NCBI RefSeq assembly: GCF_001808955.1 | Contig: NZ_KV795254.1 | Span: 224,463-264,135, forward strand | Direction: 5' to 3' | DNA from: Rothia sp. HMSC078H08 | GTDB taxonomy: Bacteria > Actinomycetota > Actinomycetes > Actinomycetales > Micrococcaceae | Length of the DNA stretch: 39,673 nucleotides | Part shown: piece by piece, positions 16,111-23,370 of the stretch | Layout of the letters: each line of letters opens with the position of its first letter | Position numbering within the stretch: the first letter of the stretch is position 1 | Translations under genes and position numbers: made by a program | Notes under the pieces: generated by a model | The model's database searches: none | What the model was told of the DNA's origin: nothing | The model's input: the letters and a program-made list of their open reading frames with translations, nothing else

Positions 16111-17277
16111 GTGAATTCTGAAGCACCCCGTCTTACCCTTCCGCCCCTGAAACTGGGCAATCTGACCGTTGATACTCCCGTGGTTCTCGCCCCGATGGCT
16201 GGCGTGACCAATAAGGCTTTCCGCCGCCTCTGCAGTGAATATGGCGGCGGCCTGTACGTTACCGAAATGGTGACTGCGCGCGCCCTCGTGGAGCGTAAGC
16301 CCGAGTCCATGCGCATTATTGAGCATGACCCGGACGAGAAGATCCGCTCCATCCAGATTTACGGTGTGGACGCGGTCAACGTCGGTAAGGCTGTGCGCAT
16401 GGTCGTTGAAGAGGACCGTGCCGACCACATTGACTTGAACTTTGGCTGCCCGGCTCCTAAGGTGACTCGCCGCGGTGGCGGTGCCGCCCTGCCCTGGAAG
16501 ACTGACCTGTTCACTGCGATTGTGCAGACCGCGGTGAAGGAGGCATCCCGCAACGATATTCCGCTGACCATTAAGATGCGTAAGGGCATCGACGATGACC
16601 ACATTACGTTCTTGGAGTCCGCCAAGATTGCCCGTGATGCCGGTGTCGCGGCGATTGCTCTGCACGGTCGTACTGCAGCTCAGCATTATTCGGGTAAGGC
16701 GGACTGGGATTCGATTGCGCAGCTGCGTGAGCTGATTCCGGATGTGCCAATCCTGGGTAATGGCGATATTTTCTCCGCCGAGGATGCGGTGCGCATGGTT
16801 GAGCAGACCGGCGTGGACGGCGTCGTGATTGGTCGCGGTTGCCAGGGTCGCCCGTGGCTGTTTGGCGACCTGCAGAATGCGTTTGAGGGTTCGTCGGAGC
16901 GTATCCGCCCGACCCTGACTGAGGTGTCGGACATGATTTACCGCCACGCAGAACTGCTGGTGGAAACCTTCGGCGATGAGACCCGAGGCCTGCGCGAGAT
17001 CCGCAAACACGTGGCGTGGTACTTCAAGGGTTACCCGGTTGGCGGTGAGCTGCGCGCGAAGATGGCTCAGGTGCCCGACCTGGCGACGTTCCGTGAGCTG
17101 ATTGCTCAGCTGGACCACTCGATTGGTTACCCTGGCGCCGCCGTGGAGGGTTCGCGCGGTCGCGCCGGCAGCCCCAAGCAGCCGCACCTGCCCGATGGCT
17201 GGCTGGATTCGCGCATCCTTGGTGATGCTGAGCGTCTGGGCCTGGCGGAGGCTGAGCTGGATATTTCCGGCGGCTAA
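16111..17277 (+). CDS. dusB: tRNA-dihydrouridine synthase
   Basis: FMN-dependent enzyme that reduces specific uridines in the tRNA D-loop. Motifs include LAPMAGVTN at the start of the TIM barrel, NFGCPAPKV with the catalytic Cys113, ALHGRTAAQHYSG, and the phosphate-binding GNGDIFS and GVVIGRGCQGRPW. The length of 388 aa suits the DusB group. I place the start at GTG 16111. An in-frame extension to 15964 begins with TTG, crosses the preceding terminator hairpin and has no family similarity. CAATAT lies 4 nt before the GTG and no Shine-Dalgarno is well placed, so this may be another leaderless message. Which uridine is modified cannot be read from sequence. Confidence 0.92.
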   Translation: MNSEAPRLTLPPLKLGNLTVDTPVVLAPMAGVTNKAFRRLCSEYGGGLYVTEMVTARALVERKPESMRIIEHDPDEKIRSIQIYGVDAVNVGKAVRMVVEEDRADHIDLNFGCPAPKVTRRGGGAALPWKTDLFTAIVQTAVKEASRNDIPLTIKMRKGIDDDHITFLESAKIARDAGVAAIALHGRTAAQHYSGKADWDSIAQLRELIPDVPILGNGDIFSAEDAVRMVEQTGVDGVVIGRGCQGRPWLFGDLQNAFEGSSERIRPTLTEVSDMIYRHAELLVETFGDETRGLREIRKHVAWYFKGYPVGGELRAKMAQVPDLATFRELIAQLDHSIGYPGAAVEGSRGRAGSPKQPHLPDGWLDSRILGDAERLGLAEAELDISGG

Positions 17278-17401
17278 ACACCTGTACTTGTGTGCCGCGG
17301 CGTGCTGTTTGCGCGTCGCGGCGCATCCTTTTTGTGAGCCTGTTCGTGCGTTATTTCCCGCGCCCATAACGCCTGCAGACTCTACCTGTTGACCCTCACC
17401 G

Positions 17402-17407
17402 TAGAAT
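17402..17407 (+). promoter_or_regulatory. Probable -10 element of dnaG (leaderless)
   Basis: TAGAAT lies 7 nt upstream of the dnaG ATG. Transcription would then start at or next to the start codon, and no Shine-Dalgarno sequence is present in that gap. No good -35 is spaced for it; a TTGACC at 17389-17394 is too close. Confidence 0.45.
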
Positions 17408-17414
17408 TGAGTTT

Positions 17415-19538
17415 ATGGCTGGATTAATCCGCAAAGAAGACATTGACGAAGTCCGTGCCCGTACCGATATCCGCGAAATCATTGAAGGCTATGTGAGCCT
17501 CAAAAGCGCCGGTATAGGCACCTTCAAGGGGCTGTGCCCGTTCCACGACGAGCGCACGCCCTCCTTCAATGTGCGCCCGCAGGTCGGCTCGTACCACTGC
17601 TTTGGCTGCGGTGAATCCGGTGACGTGTACTCCTTCGTCATGGCGATGGAACACACCAGCTTCGTTGAGACGGTGGAGCGTCTAGCCGCCCGTATCGGCT
17701 ACACCCTGCACTATGAGGGCGGTAAGCCCGGCGACCGCTATGAGGCGGGTATGCGCCGCCGCCTGCTCGACGCGCACAAGATTGCCGCCGAGTTCTTCGA
17801 ACGCAACCTCTACAGCGCTGATGCTCAGAAGGCGCAGCGCTTCCTCGGCGCCCGCGGTTTTGACCCCGCCGCAACCCGCAAGTTCGGTGTCGGCTACGCC
17901 CCGCGTGGCTGGGATCACTTGCTCAAGCACCTTCGCTCCCAGGGCTTCACGGATGAGGAGCTGAAGGCGACCGGCATGTTCTCGGAGGGCAACCGAGGCC
18001 TGTACGACCGCTTCCGCGGCCGCATCATCTGGCCGATTCGCACCATCGCCGGTGAAACCATCGGCTTCGGTGCTCGCCGCCTCTTCGACGACGACCAGGG
18101 CCCCAAATACCTGAACACCCCCGAGACGCAGCTGTACAAGAAATCCCAGGTGCTCTACGGCATTGACCTGGCAAAACGCGATATGACCAAGACTAAGCAG
18201 GTCGTCATCGTGGAAGGCTACACGGACGTCATGGCGGCACACCTCGCCGGCATCACCACCGCCGTTGCCACCTGCGGCACCGCATTCGGTCCCGGCCACA
18301 TCAAGATGGTGCGCCGCATGATTACCGACGACGGCTCCGGCGGCGAAATCATCTTCACCTTCGACGGCGACGCCGCAGGCCAGAAAGCCGCCATGGCCGC
18401 CTTCCAGGAGGACCAGCGCTTCGTCGCGCAGACCTTCGTGGCGGTTGCCGAGAACGGCATGGACCCCTGCGACCTGCGCCTACACAAGGGCGACGCCGCC
18501 GTGCGCTCGCTAATCGCTTCGCGCCGCCCGCTGTTCGAGTTTGCGATTGATTCGACCCTCGCCAAGTACGACCTGGCGACCCTGGAGGGCCGCGTGCTGG
18601 CGATGCGCGCTATCGCCCCGATTATCGCCGGTATTAAGGACCGCGACCTGCGCCCCGCCTACATGCGTAAGGTGTCCGGTCAGCTCGGCCTGGAGTTGGA
18701 CGAGATTCAGCGCGCCGTGGCGTACGCGCAGAACCACCCGAAGCTTTCGCGCACCCAGCAGGCGGAGGCCGTCGCCGCGCCGCGTTACGAGCGTCTGAAT
18801 GAGGGGCCGCAGGGAGTGTCGGGCACGCCGGGCTATGGGGGCGCTCAGGGTTACGTGGGCGCGCCGGGTTACGCGGGTGCTCAGGGCGCAGTTCATGCTG
18901 ACGCGCCCTACGACCCCGCCTACGACGCACCGCCACCAGAAGACCACGCCGCACCCAGCGCCTACGCAGGGCAGAACGCTGCCGCGCACCCGCCGAGTAG
19001 CATTCAGCCCGCCGCACCCCAGCCGGAGGTGACCGCCCCCGCCGTCGAGGAATTCCTCACCCCCGACCCGCGCGACCCGGTTGCCCGCCTCGAAAAGGCG
19101 GCACTTGAGATTGCCCTGCAGCACCCCGAGCTCATCAGTGTGGAACAGTGGCGTAACCTCGCCACTGTGCAGTTCCGCTACCGCACCCACCGCGAGGTGG
19201 CCGCCGGCATTATTCACGCGGCAACCGTCATGGCGCCCACCCCCGGCATCGAATGGATTAACTGCGTGCGCTCCGGCGCTGTGGAGGGCGTACACCCCGC
19301 CATCGCAGAGCTCGCCGTCTCACCGCTACCGGTCAGTAGCGCTGAGCGTCTGCCCGGTTTTGTGACTGGTGCGCTCAACGCCCTATTCGAACAGCAAATC
19401 GCCCGCCAAAAATCCGACCTGATGATGCGCCTGGAACAGCTCAGCGCCAACCCCGACGACGAAGAGTTCGAAGCGGTACAGCGTCAGCTTCTCGAACTGG
19501 AAATGCGCCGCCGCCAGCTCACAGCCCAGCGCGGCTAA
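17415..19538 (+). CDS. dnaG: DNA primase
   Basis: Synthesises RNA primers at the replication fork. The N-terminal CHC2 zinc finger uses Cys41, His44, Cys62 and Cys65. The catalytic core has the TOPRIM acidic residues Glu267 (VEGYTD) and Asp317/Asp319 (FDGDAAG). The helicase-interaction domain lies at the C-terminus (about 560-707). Between core and C-terminal domain is an unusual low-complexity linker, about residues 460-540, with GYGGAQGYVGAPGYAGAQ-type repeats and Pro/Ala-rich sequence. The 707-aa total is long for the family because of it. The ATG has a -10-like TAGAAT 7 nt upstream and no Shine-Dalgarno. It follows dusB by 137 bp and is followed by a strong hairpin. Confidence 0.97.
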   Translation: MAGLIRKEDIDEVRARTDIREIIEGYVSLKSAGIGTFKGLCPFHDERTPSFNVRPQVGSYHCFGCGESGDVYSFVMAMEHTSFVETVERLAARIGYTLHYEGGKPGDRYEAGMRRRLLDAHKIAAEFFERNLYSADAQKAQRFLGARGFDPAATRKFGVGYAPRGWDHLLKHLRSQGFTDEELKATGMFSEGNRGLYDRFRGRIIWPIRTIAGETIGFGARRLFDDDQGPKYLNTPETQLYKKSQVLYGIDLAKRDMTKTKQVVIVEGYTDVMAAHLAGITTAVATCGTAFGPGHIKMVRRMITDDGSGGEIIFTFDGDAAGQKAAMAAFQEDQRFVAQTFVAVAENGMDPCDLRLHKGDAAVRSLIASRRPLFEFAIDSTLAKYDLATLEGRVLAMRAIAPIIAGIKDRDLRPAYMRKVSGQLGLELDEIQRAVAYAQNHPKLSRTQQAEAVAAPRYERLNEGPQGVSGTPGYGGAQGYVGAPGYAGAQGAVHADAPYDPAYDAPPPEDHAAPSAYAGQNAAAHPPSSIQPAAPQPEVTAPAVEEFLTPDPRDPVARLEKAALEIALQHPELISVEQWRNLATVQFRYRTHREVAAGIIHAATVMAPTPGIEWINCVRSGAVEGVHPAIAELAVSPLPVSSAERLPGFVTGALNALFEQQIARQKSDLMMRLEQLSANPDDEEFEAVQRQLLELEMRRRQLTAQRG

Positions 19539-19557
19539 GTACGGTTCTTCCGCTACG

Positions 19558-19602
19558 CCCCGGCAACCTGCCGAATGTCCTGTGTTCTGCAGGTTGCCGG
19601 GG
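19558..19602 (+). terminator. Terminator hairpin after dnaG
   Basis: CCCCGGCAACCTGC (19558-19571) pairs perfectly with 19589-19602 over a 17-nt loop, 20 nt after the stop codon. No T-run follows. Confidence 0.7.
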
Positions 19603-19683
19603 AATACCGCGGGTTCGCCGGAGCCTGCACCACCCAATCCAGCCACACAACCCAAAGAGTGATGCACTTCACGGCATTTCAAG

Positions 19684-19712
19684 TTGCGGAGCCCAAACAG
19701 CCCCGGTATAGT
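19684..19712 (+). promoter_or_regulatory. Promoter of tRNA-Asn
   Basis: TTGCGG (19684-19689) and TATAGT (19707-19712) are spaced by 17 bp, giving a housekeeping-type promoter. The tRNA begins 42 nt after the -10, leaving room for a short 5' leader. Confidence 0.7.
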
Positions 19713-19754
19713 TATTACTCGTTGCAAGGGAAACCAGCAACGAAAACAAAATAA

Positions 19755-19827
19755 TCCCCCGTAGCTCAATTGGCAGAGCATTCGACTGTTAATCGAAGGG
19801 TTACTGGTTCGAGTCCAGTCGGGGGAG
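19755..19827 (+). tRNA. tRNA-Asn (anticodon GUU)
   Basis: A 73-nt cloverleaf. The acceptor stem TCCCCCG pairs with CGGGGGA and the discriminator is G. The D-arm is GCTC/GAGC, the anticodon loop CTGTTAA gives GUU, and the T-loop is TTCGAGT closed by ACTGG/CCAGT. CCA is not encoded (GCAA follows). It has its own promoter and a strong hairpin just downstream. Confidence 0.97.
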
Positions 19828-19830
19828 CAA

Positions 19831-19877
19831 ATATAGCAAGAACCCCCGAGGCGAAGCCTCGGGGGTTCTTGCTATAT
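19831..19877. terminator. 22-bp perfect hairpin after tRNA-Asn
   Basis: Bases 19831-19852 are the exact inverse of 19856-19877, with a three-base GAA loop. The stem contains AACCCCCGAGGC and ends in AT-rich flanks. It lies 3 nt after the tRNA. It probably defines the 3' end of the tRNA transcript, and being symmetric it could also stop minus-strand transcription coming from the repeat array. Confidence 0.8.
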
Positions 19878-19878
19878 A

Positions 19879-19994
19879 CGTTCCTCTGACTCGAACCAGT
19901 AACCCCTCGGGCTTGCGCCCTCGGCGAGGCAAAGATTTTTGTTTCCTCGCGCGCTCGGAAAATCTTCGCCTCGCTAGTTCGAGTCCAGTCGGAA
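19879..19994 (-). repeat. tRNA-flanking palindromic repeat, unit 1
   Basis: This unit starts with the inverse of the tRNA-Asn T-arm (ACTCGAACCAGTAACCC) followed by CCTCGGGCTTGCGCCCTCGG. It then carries a long hairpin: 19924-19939 pairs with 19959-19974 at 15 of 16 positions. It ends with AGTTCGAGTCCAGTCGGAA, a forward copy of the tRNA T-loop region. The single A-C mismatch in the stem becomes a G-U pair if the minus strand is transcribed, which is why strand minus is given. Confidence 0.75.
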
Positions 19995-20114
19995 CGTTCT
20001 CCCCAAGTCGTGAACCAGCAACCCCTCGGGCTTACGCCCTCGGCGGGATAACGGTTTTTACTTCCTCGCGCGCTCGGAAAAACCGTCACCCCGCTGTATC
20101 GAGTCCAGTCGGAA
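19995..20114 (-). repeat. tRNA-flanking palindromic repeat, unit 2
   Basis: Second copy, 120 bp, aligned with unit 1 over its full length. The long hairpin here is 20043-20059 with 20078-20094. The arms differ from unit 1 at several positions, but most changes are matched in the opposite arm, and the loop TTCCTCGCGCGCTCGG is unchanged. Both mismatches are A-C on the plus strand and so G-U on the minus strand. The trailing tRNA-like part reads TCGAGTCCAGTCGGAA. Confidence 0.75.
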
Positions 20115-20175
20115 CGTTCTCTCCAAGTCGTGAATGAGTAACTCCTCGGGCTTACGCCCCCGGCGAGGCAAAGAT
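20115..20175 (-). repeat. tRNA-flanking palindromic repeat, unit 3 (truncated)
   Basis: Third copy, kept through CCTCGGGCTTACGCCCCCGG and the left hairpin arm GCGAGGCAAAGAT, after which similarity ends. The right arm and tRNA-like tail are missing, so the unit is broken. Confidence 0.7.
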
Positions 20176-20215
20176 ACTTCACCCTGTAAAAATGTACCCT
20201 GCAAAAATGTGAAGT
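20176..20215. repeat. Short hairpin enclosing a 15-bp tandem repeat
   Basis: ACTTCAC (20176-20182) is the inverse of GTGAAGT (20209-20215). Between them CCCTGTAAAAATGTA (20182-20196) is followed directly by CCCTGCAAAAATGTG (20197-20211). It abuts the truncated third unit of the array. Nothing else is recognised from 20216 to 20495. Confidence 0.6.
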
Positions 20216-20507
20216 CTAACGCACAGGAAAGTTCCCCACCCACATCAACCACACGCCCACTCGGCGCGTAGCGGGGGAGCGGCGCATCGGCATCCTCTTA
20301 CGCCTACTCCAGAGCAAATCCACAGGCGCAACCAAGCCCAGAATGCTACGCCCGCAGCTCAATACAAACCTCAGAAAGTCGAAAATACCTGAAGAGATAG
20401 CGCAAACCCCCGTTCAAACGGTCACGCAGGGGTACCATAAGGGGCTAAACTATAGGAGGTGGAGTGCGAAAAAGAAGCCTCCAAAAACACGTCACGGAGA
20501 GGTGGTC

Positions 20508-21380
20508 ATGACCACTACTACTAATCCCAAGGCACCCAAGGGTTTCTTTGCTGGCATCAGCGGGATTAAGTCCGGCGTCGCGAACATCATCGACGCTGGC
20601 AAAACCTTCAAGACCCTCGGACCCAGCCAGGTCAAGGACGAAATCCAGATTGCAAAGCACGAACTGAAGGCCAAGGGCATCGCCGTTGGTAAGGGCGCAG
20701 CCTTCTTCGGCGTCGCAGCAGTCTTCGGTCTGTTCCTGATCATCGCGCTGGTCGCCGCAGCAATCCTCGGCCTCGGCACCGTCATGCCCTACTGGGCATC
20801 CGCGCTGGTCTTCGCCCTCATCTTCCTCATCGTCCTGGCAATCTGCGCCCTGGTCGGCCTGAAGAAGGTCAAGGCACAGCTGCCGTTCAAGCCCGAATCC
20901 GCAATCTTTGGTCTGCTCTTCGACCTCGGCGTACTCAAGGAAGGTACCGCTATGTCCGCTGAGCGCCTGAAGAAGGAACAGGCAGAGCGCGCTGAGCAGA
21001 AGGCTAAGGAAGCTGAAGAGGCAGCAGAACGCGCACGTCAGGAAGCTGAAGAGCGCAAGGCACGCGGTGAGGAAGAGCCCAAGCCGCCGACCTTCGAAGA
21101 GCTCAAGCAGCGCACCGCAGAGCGTCGCCAGCATCTGGCAGCCCTGCGCGACGACCTGCAGTCCTACACCGGCGACGTTCAGAACAACACCCAGCAGGCT
21201 CTGGACGCTCTCAAGGCAGTGCCCTCCGAGGTTGCCGCAGGTGCAGCAGCTACCGGCCGCGGCCTGGCAGAGAACGTGCGCAAGCCCGAGGTTCTGCAGG
21301 CACGCTGGAAGTCCTTCGCAGCACTGGGCGCATCCATTGCAACCGTCCTGCACTTCCTGAACCGCCTGGTACGCCGCTAA
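20508..21380 (+). CDS. Phage holin family / actinobacterial envelope membrane protein with coiled-coil tail
   Basis: A 290-aa protein of the holin superfamily III-like (DUF1469) type common in Actinobacteria; despite the name, these are normal chromosomal envelope proteins. After a short N-terminal soluble part with GPSQVKDEIQIAKHELKAKG come two membrane helices at about 64-88 and 94-117. A highly charged Glu/Lys/Ala coiled coil (about 150-215) and a C-terminal segment ending in a weak hydrophobic stretch follow. The start is ATG 20508 with GGAGAGG upstream; the frame stays open to 20343 but that part is not family-like. The role is not established. No lysis genes are nearby, so a prophage origin is not supported. 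Confidence 0.8.
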   Translation: MTTTTNPKAPKGFFAGISGIKSGVANIIDAGKTFKTLGPSQVKDEIQIAKHELKAKGIAVGKGAAFFGVAAVFGLFLIIALVAAAILGLGTVMPYWASALVFALIFLIVLAICALVGLKKVKAQLPFKPESAIFGLLFDLGVLKEGTAMSAERLKKEQAERAEQKAKEAEEAAERARQEAEERKARGEEEPKPPTFEELKQRTAERRQHLAALRDDLQSYTGDVQNNTQQALDALKAVPSEVAAGAAATGRGLAENVRKPEVLQARWKSFAALGASIATVLHFLNRLVRR

Positions 21381-21440
21381 ACCCGGTACACCATAAACCC
21401 AGTCGCCGCTAAAACCGGCACAGGTTTAACGTCGGCGTCT

Positions 21441-21470
21441 AAACGCCCCGATACTCGTATCGGGGCGTTT
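21441..21470. terminator. Bidirectional-type terminator hairpin after the holin-like gene
   Basis: AAACGCCCCGATAC (21441-21454) is the exact inverse of 21457-21470. A-rich 5' and T-rich 3' ends allow function on both strands. Confidence 0.75.
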
Positions 21471-21704
21471 GTGCGTCTACGGGCAGGTTGCTGGCTTCTG
21501 TCTCAGCGTGAGGTTTAGAGGTAACTCCCAGCCAAAGCCGCCCGCCACAAATCGGAGAAGGACGCAGCTCACAGGTAGAATAGACAAGTGCTGTACGTAC
21601 TGGACCCACCCGGTGCACGCGGCAGACAGAGGTAGAAGCGGCGCACCGTCGCACCCGAAACCCCAAAGTCACCGACACACTACACCCCGATGAGGAGCCC
21701 CGTC

Positions 21705-22910
21705 ATGGAACAGGCAAAGACGATTCTGATTGGCGCAGAAACCTACCCGCCGGACATCAACGGTGCAGCACAATTCGGTCACCGCCTTGCCACCTCCATG
21801 CTCAAGCGAGGTCACTCCGTGCACGTGGTCGCCGCCAGCCCCATCCCCGGCCCCAGCTACCGCACCGAAGTAGAGAGTGGCATCGTGGAGCACCGCCTGC
21901 GCTCGCACCTGCCCCCGACCCACGAGACGAACCGCATCTGCGTGCCCTGGGAGATTTGGTCCGAGGTCGGCGCAATCCTTGACGAGGTCCGCCCGGATGT
22001 GGTGCACGTGCAGTGCCACTACATTATTGGCCGTGCCCTCATTTTCCAGGCGAAGCGCCGCGGTATCCGCGTCATCGCAACGAACCACTTCATGCCGGCG
22101 AACCTTGACCCGTTCCTGCCCTTCCCTTCTCCCGTGAAGCGCGTGATTGAGAAGGTCACCTGGAAGGATATGCGTTTCTGCTTCTCCAAGACTGCGGTCG
22201 TTACCACCCCCACCCAGATTGGTGCGGATGCGATGCGCGACCTGGGCCATTTTGACCGCCCCGTCATGCCGGTTTCTAACGGTATTGAGATCAGCGACTA
22301 CGAGCTGGCTGAGGGCGCTGACGCCGGCAAGGTTCCCGGTGAGCTGCGTATTGCCTTCGTGGGTCGCCTTGCCGAAGAGAAGAACGTGGACGTGCTCATC
22401 GAGGCGCTCTCCCTGCTGCCCGATACCCTCGAGCACGTGGTGCTGGATATTGCCGGTGGTGGTGAGCTGCGTGAGGCTCTCGAGCAGAAGGCGCACGCTT
22501 GCGGCGTGTCCGACCGTGTGATTTTCCGTGGCTTCGTTCCGGATGAGCATCTGCCCGAGGTGTACCAGATGGCTGACGTGTTCTGCCAGCCCGGTACCGC
22601 AGAACTGCAGTCCCTGGTTTCCCTGGAGGCGATGAGCGCCTCCACCCCCGTGGTGCTTGCGAATGCGCTGGCTCTGCCGCACCTGGTGGAGGATGGCGTG
22701 AACGGCTACCTCTTCGAACCCAATAATGCTCAGGATTTGGCGAAGAAGCTGGAGGCAGTGCTCTCCCTGCCCGCCGCTGAGCGTGAGCAGATGGGTCGCG
22801 AATCCCGCCGCATCGTGGGCTTCCACAGTGCTGAGAACACCTGGCGTACCTTCGAGGAGCTGTACGTGAGCGACGCTCCGTACCAGCGTTACCTGGATTC
22901 GCGCCGCTAA
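21705..22910 (+). CDS. Glycosyltransferase family 4 protein
   Basis: A 401-aa GT-B fold retaining glycosyltransferase. The N-terminal domain begins ILIGAETYPPDINGAAQFGHRLA, as in GDP-mannose or nucleotide-sugar GT4 enzymes that act on lipids. The C-terminal domain has AFVGRLAEEKNVDVLIEAL and the catalytic E-x7-E motif, with Glu300 and Glu308 in ELQSLVSLE. The family includes PimB and MgtA-type mannosyltransferases of actinobacterial glycolipid synthesis, which is a plausible but unproven role. I choose ATG 21705 because GAGGAG is seven bases upstream; an in-frame ATG at 21690 has none. TAGAAT at 21577-21582 might be its -10. It appears monocistronic. Confidence 0.9.
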   Translation: MEQAKTILIGAETYPPDINGAAQFGHRLATSMLKRGHSVHVVAASPIPGPSYRTEVESGIVEHRLRSHLPPTHETNRICVPWEIWSEVGAILDEVRPDVVHVQCHYIIGRALIFQAKRRGIRVIATNHFMPANLDPFLPFPSPVKRVIEKVTWKDMRFCFSKTAVVTTPTQIGADAMRDLGHFDRPVMPVSNGIEISDYELAEGADAGKVPGELRIAFVGRLAEEKNVDVLIEALSLLPDTLEHVVLDIAGGGELREALEQKAHACGVSDRVIFRGFVPDEHLPEVYQMADVFCQPGTAELQSLVSLEAMSASTPVVLANALALPHLVEDGVNGYLFEPNNAQDLAKKLEAVLSLPAAEREQMGRESRRIVGFHSAENTWRTFEELYVSDAPYQRYLDSRR

Positions 22911-22951
22911 GCTTCTCTAGGCCTCCGAGCGGTGAGTAGGAGAGAGCGTTT

Positions 22952-22980
22952 TTCGTTCTCAGTCGCCGTTCAGGTACTCT
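22952..22980 (+). promoter_or_regulatory. Possible promoter of the CAU tRNA
   Basis: TTCGTT (22952-22957) and TACTCT (22975-22980) are spaced by 17 bp and lie about 45 bp before the tRNA. The match to consensus is moderate. Confidence 0.4.
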
Positions 22981-23025
22981 AGAGGATGGTGCTGGCGCCC
23001 ATTGCGCGCCGTCACTGCACCGGAT

Positions 23026-23099
<74 letters not shown>

Positions 23100-23101
23100 C
23101 G

Positions 23102-23147
23102 GCCCCGCCCGTCGACTTCACCCACTTGTCGGCGGGCGGGGCTTTTT
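23102..23147 (+). terminator. Rho-independent terminator of the CAU tRNA
   Basis: GCCCCGCCCG (23102-23111) pairs with CGGGCGGGGC (23133-23142), extended inside by GTCGAC/GTCGGC-type pairing, then TTTTT. The following 220 bp to the next gene hold no clear feature beyond a Shine-Dalgarno sequence. Confidence 0.88.
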
Positions 23148-23370
23148 CGCGCCCTTTTTCGCGCTCTTTTGTCGTACTCTCAGGGGGCCTATTTTCGTGC
23201 ATGGAATGCATCAACGGTGATGAAAATGAGTAAATGACGAACGAAGACGCATCATAGCGTTCAATACGGTAGGGTTGAAGAGTCTTGTCACGAAAGACAG
23301 TGCGATGCCGCCGGTAGATGCCGATTCAGCCGGTAGGTGTTGCTTCCACACATCATACGAGAGGATCTCA

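Noticed and set aside
16063..17367. Long open frame antisense to dusB
   Set aside because: Mirror frame of dusB; composition rich in His, Asn and Gly without motifs.
19879..20215. CRISPR-like array
   Set aside because: Only two full units of 116-120 bp plus a fragment, with near-identical interiors and no unique spacers or cas genes.
20508..21380. Prophage remnant suggested by a holin-like protein next to a tRNA
   Set aside because: No endolysin, integrase, capsid or other phage gene nearby; this family is common in actinobacterial chromosomes.
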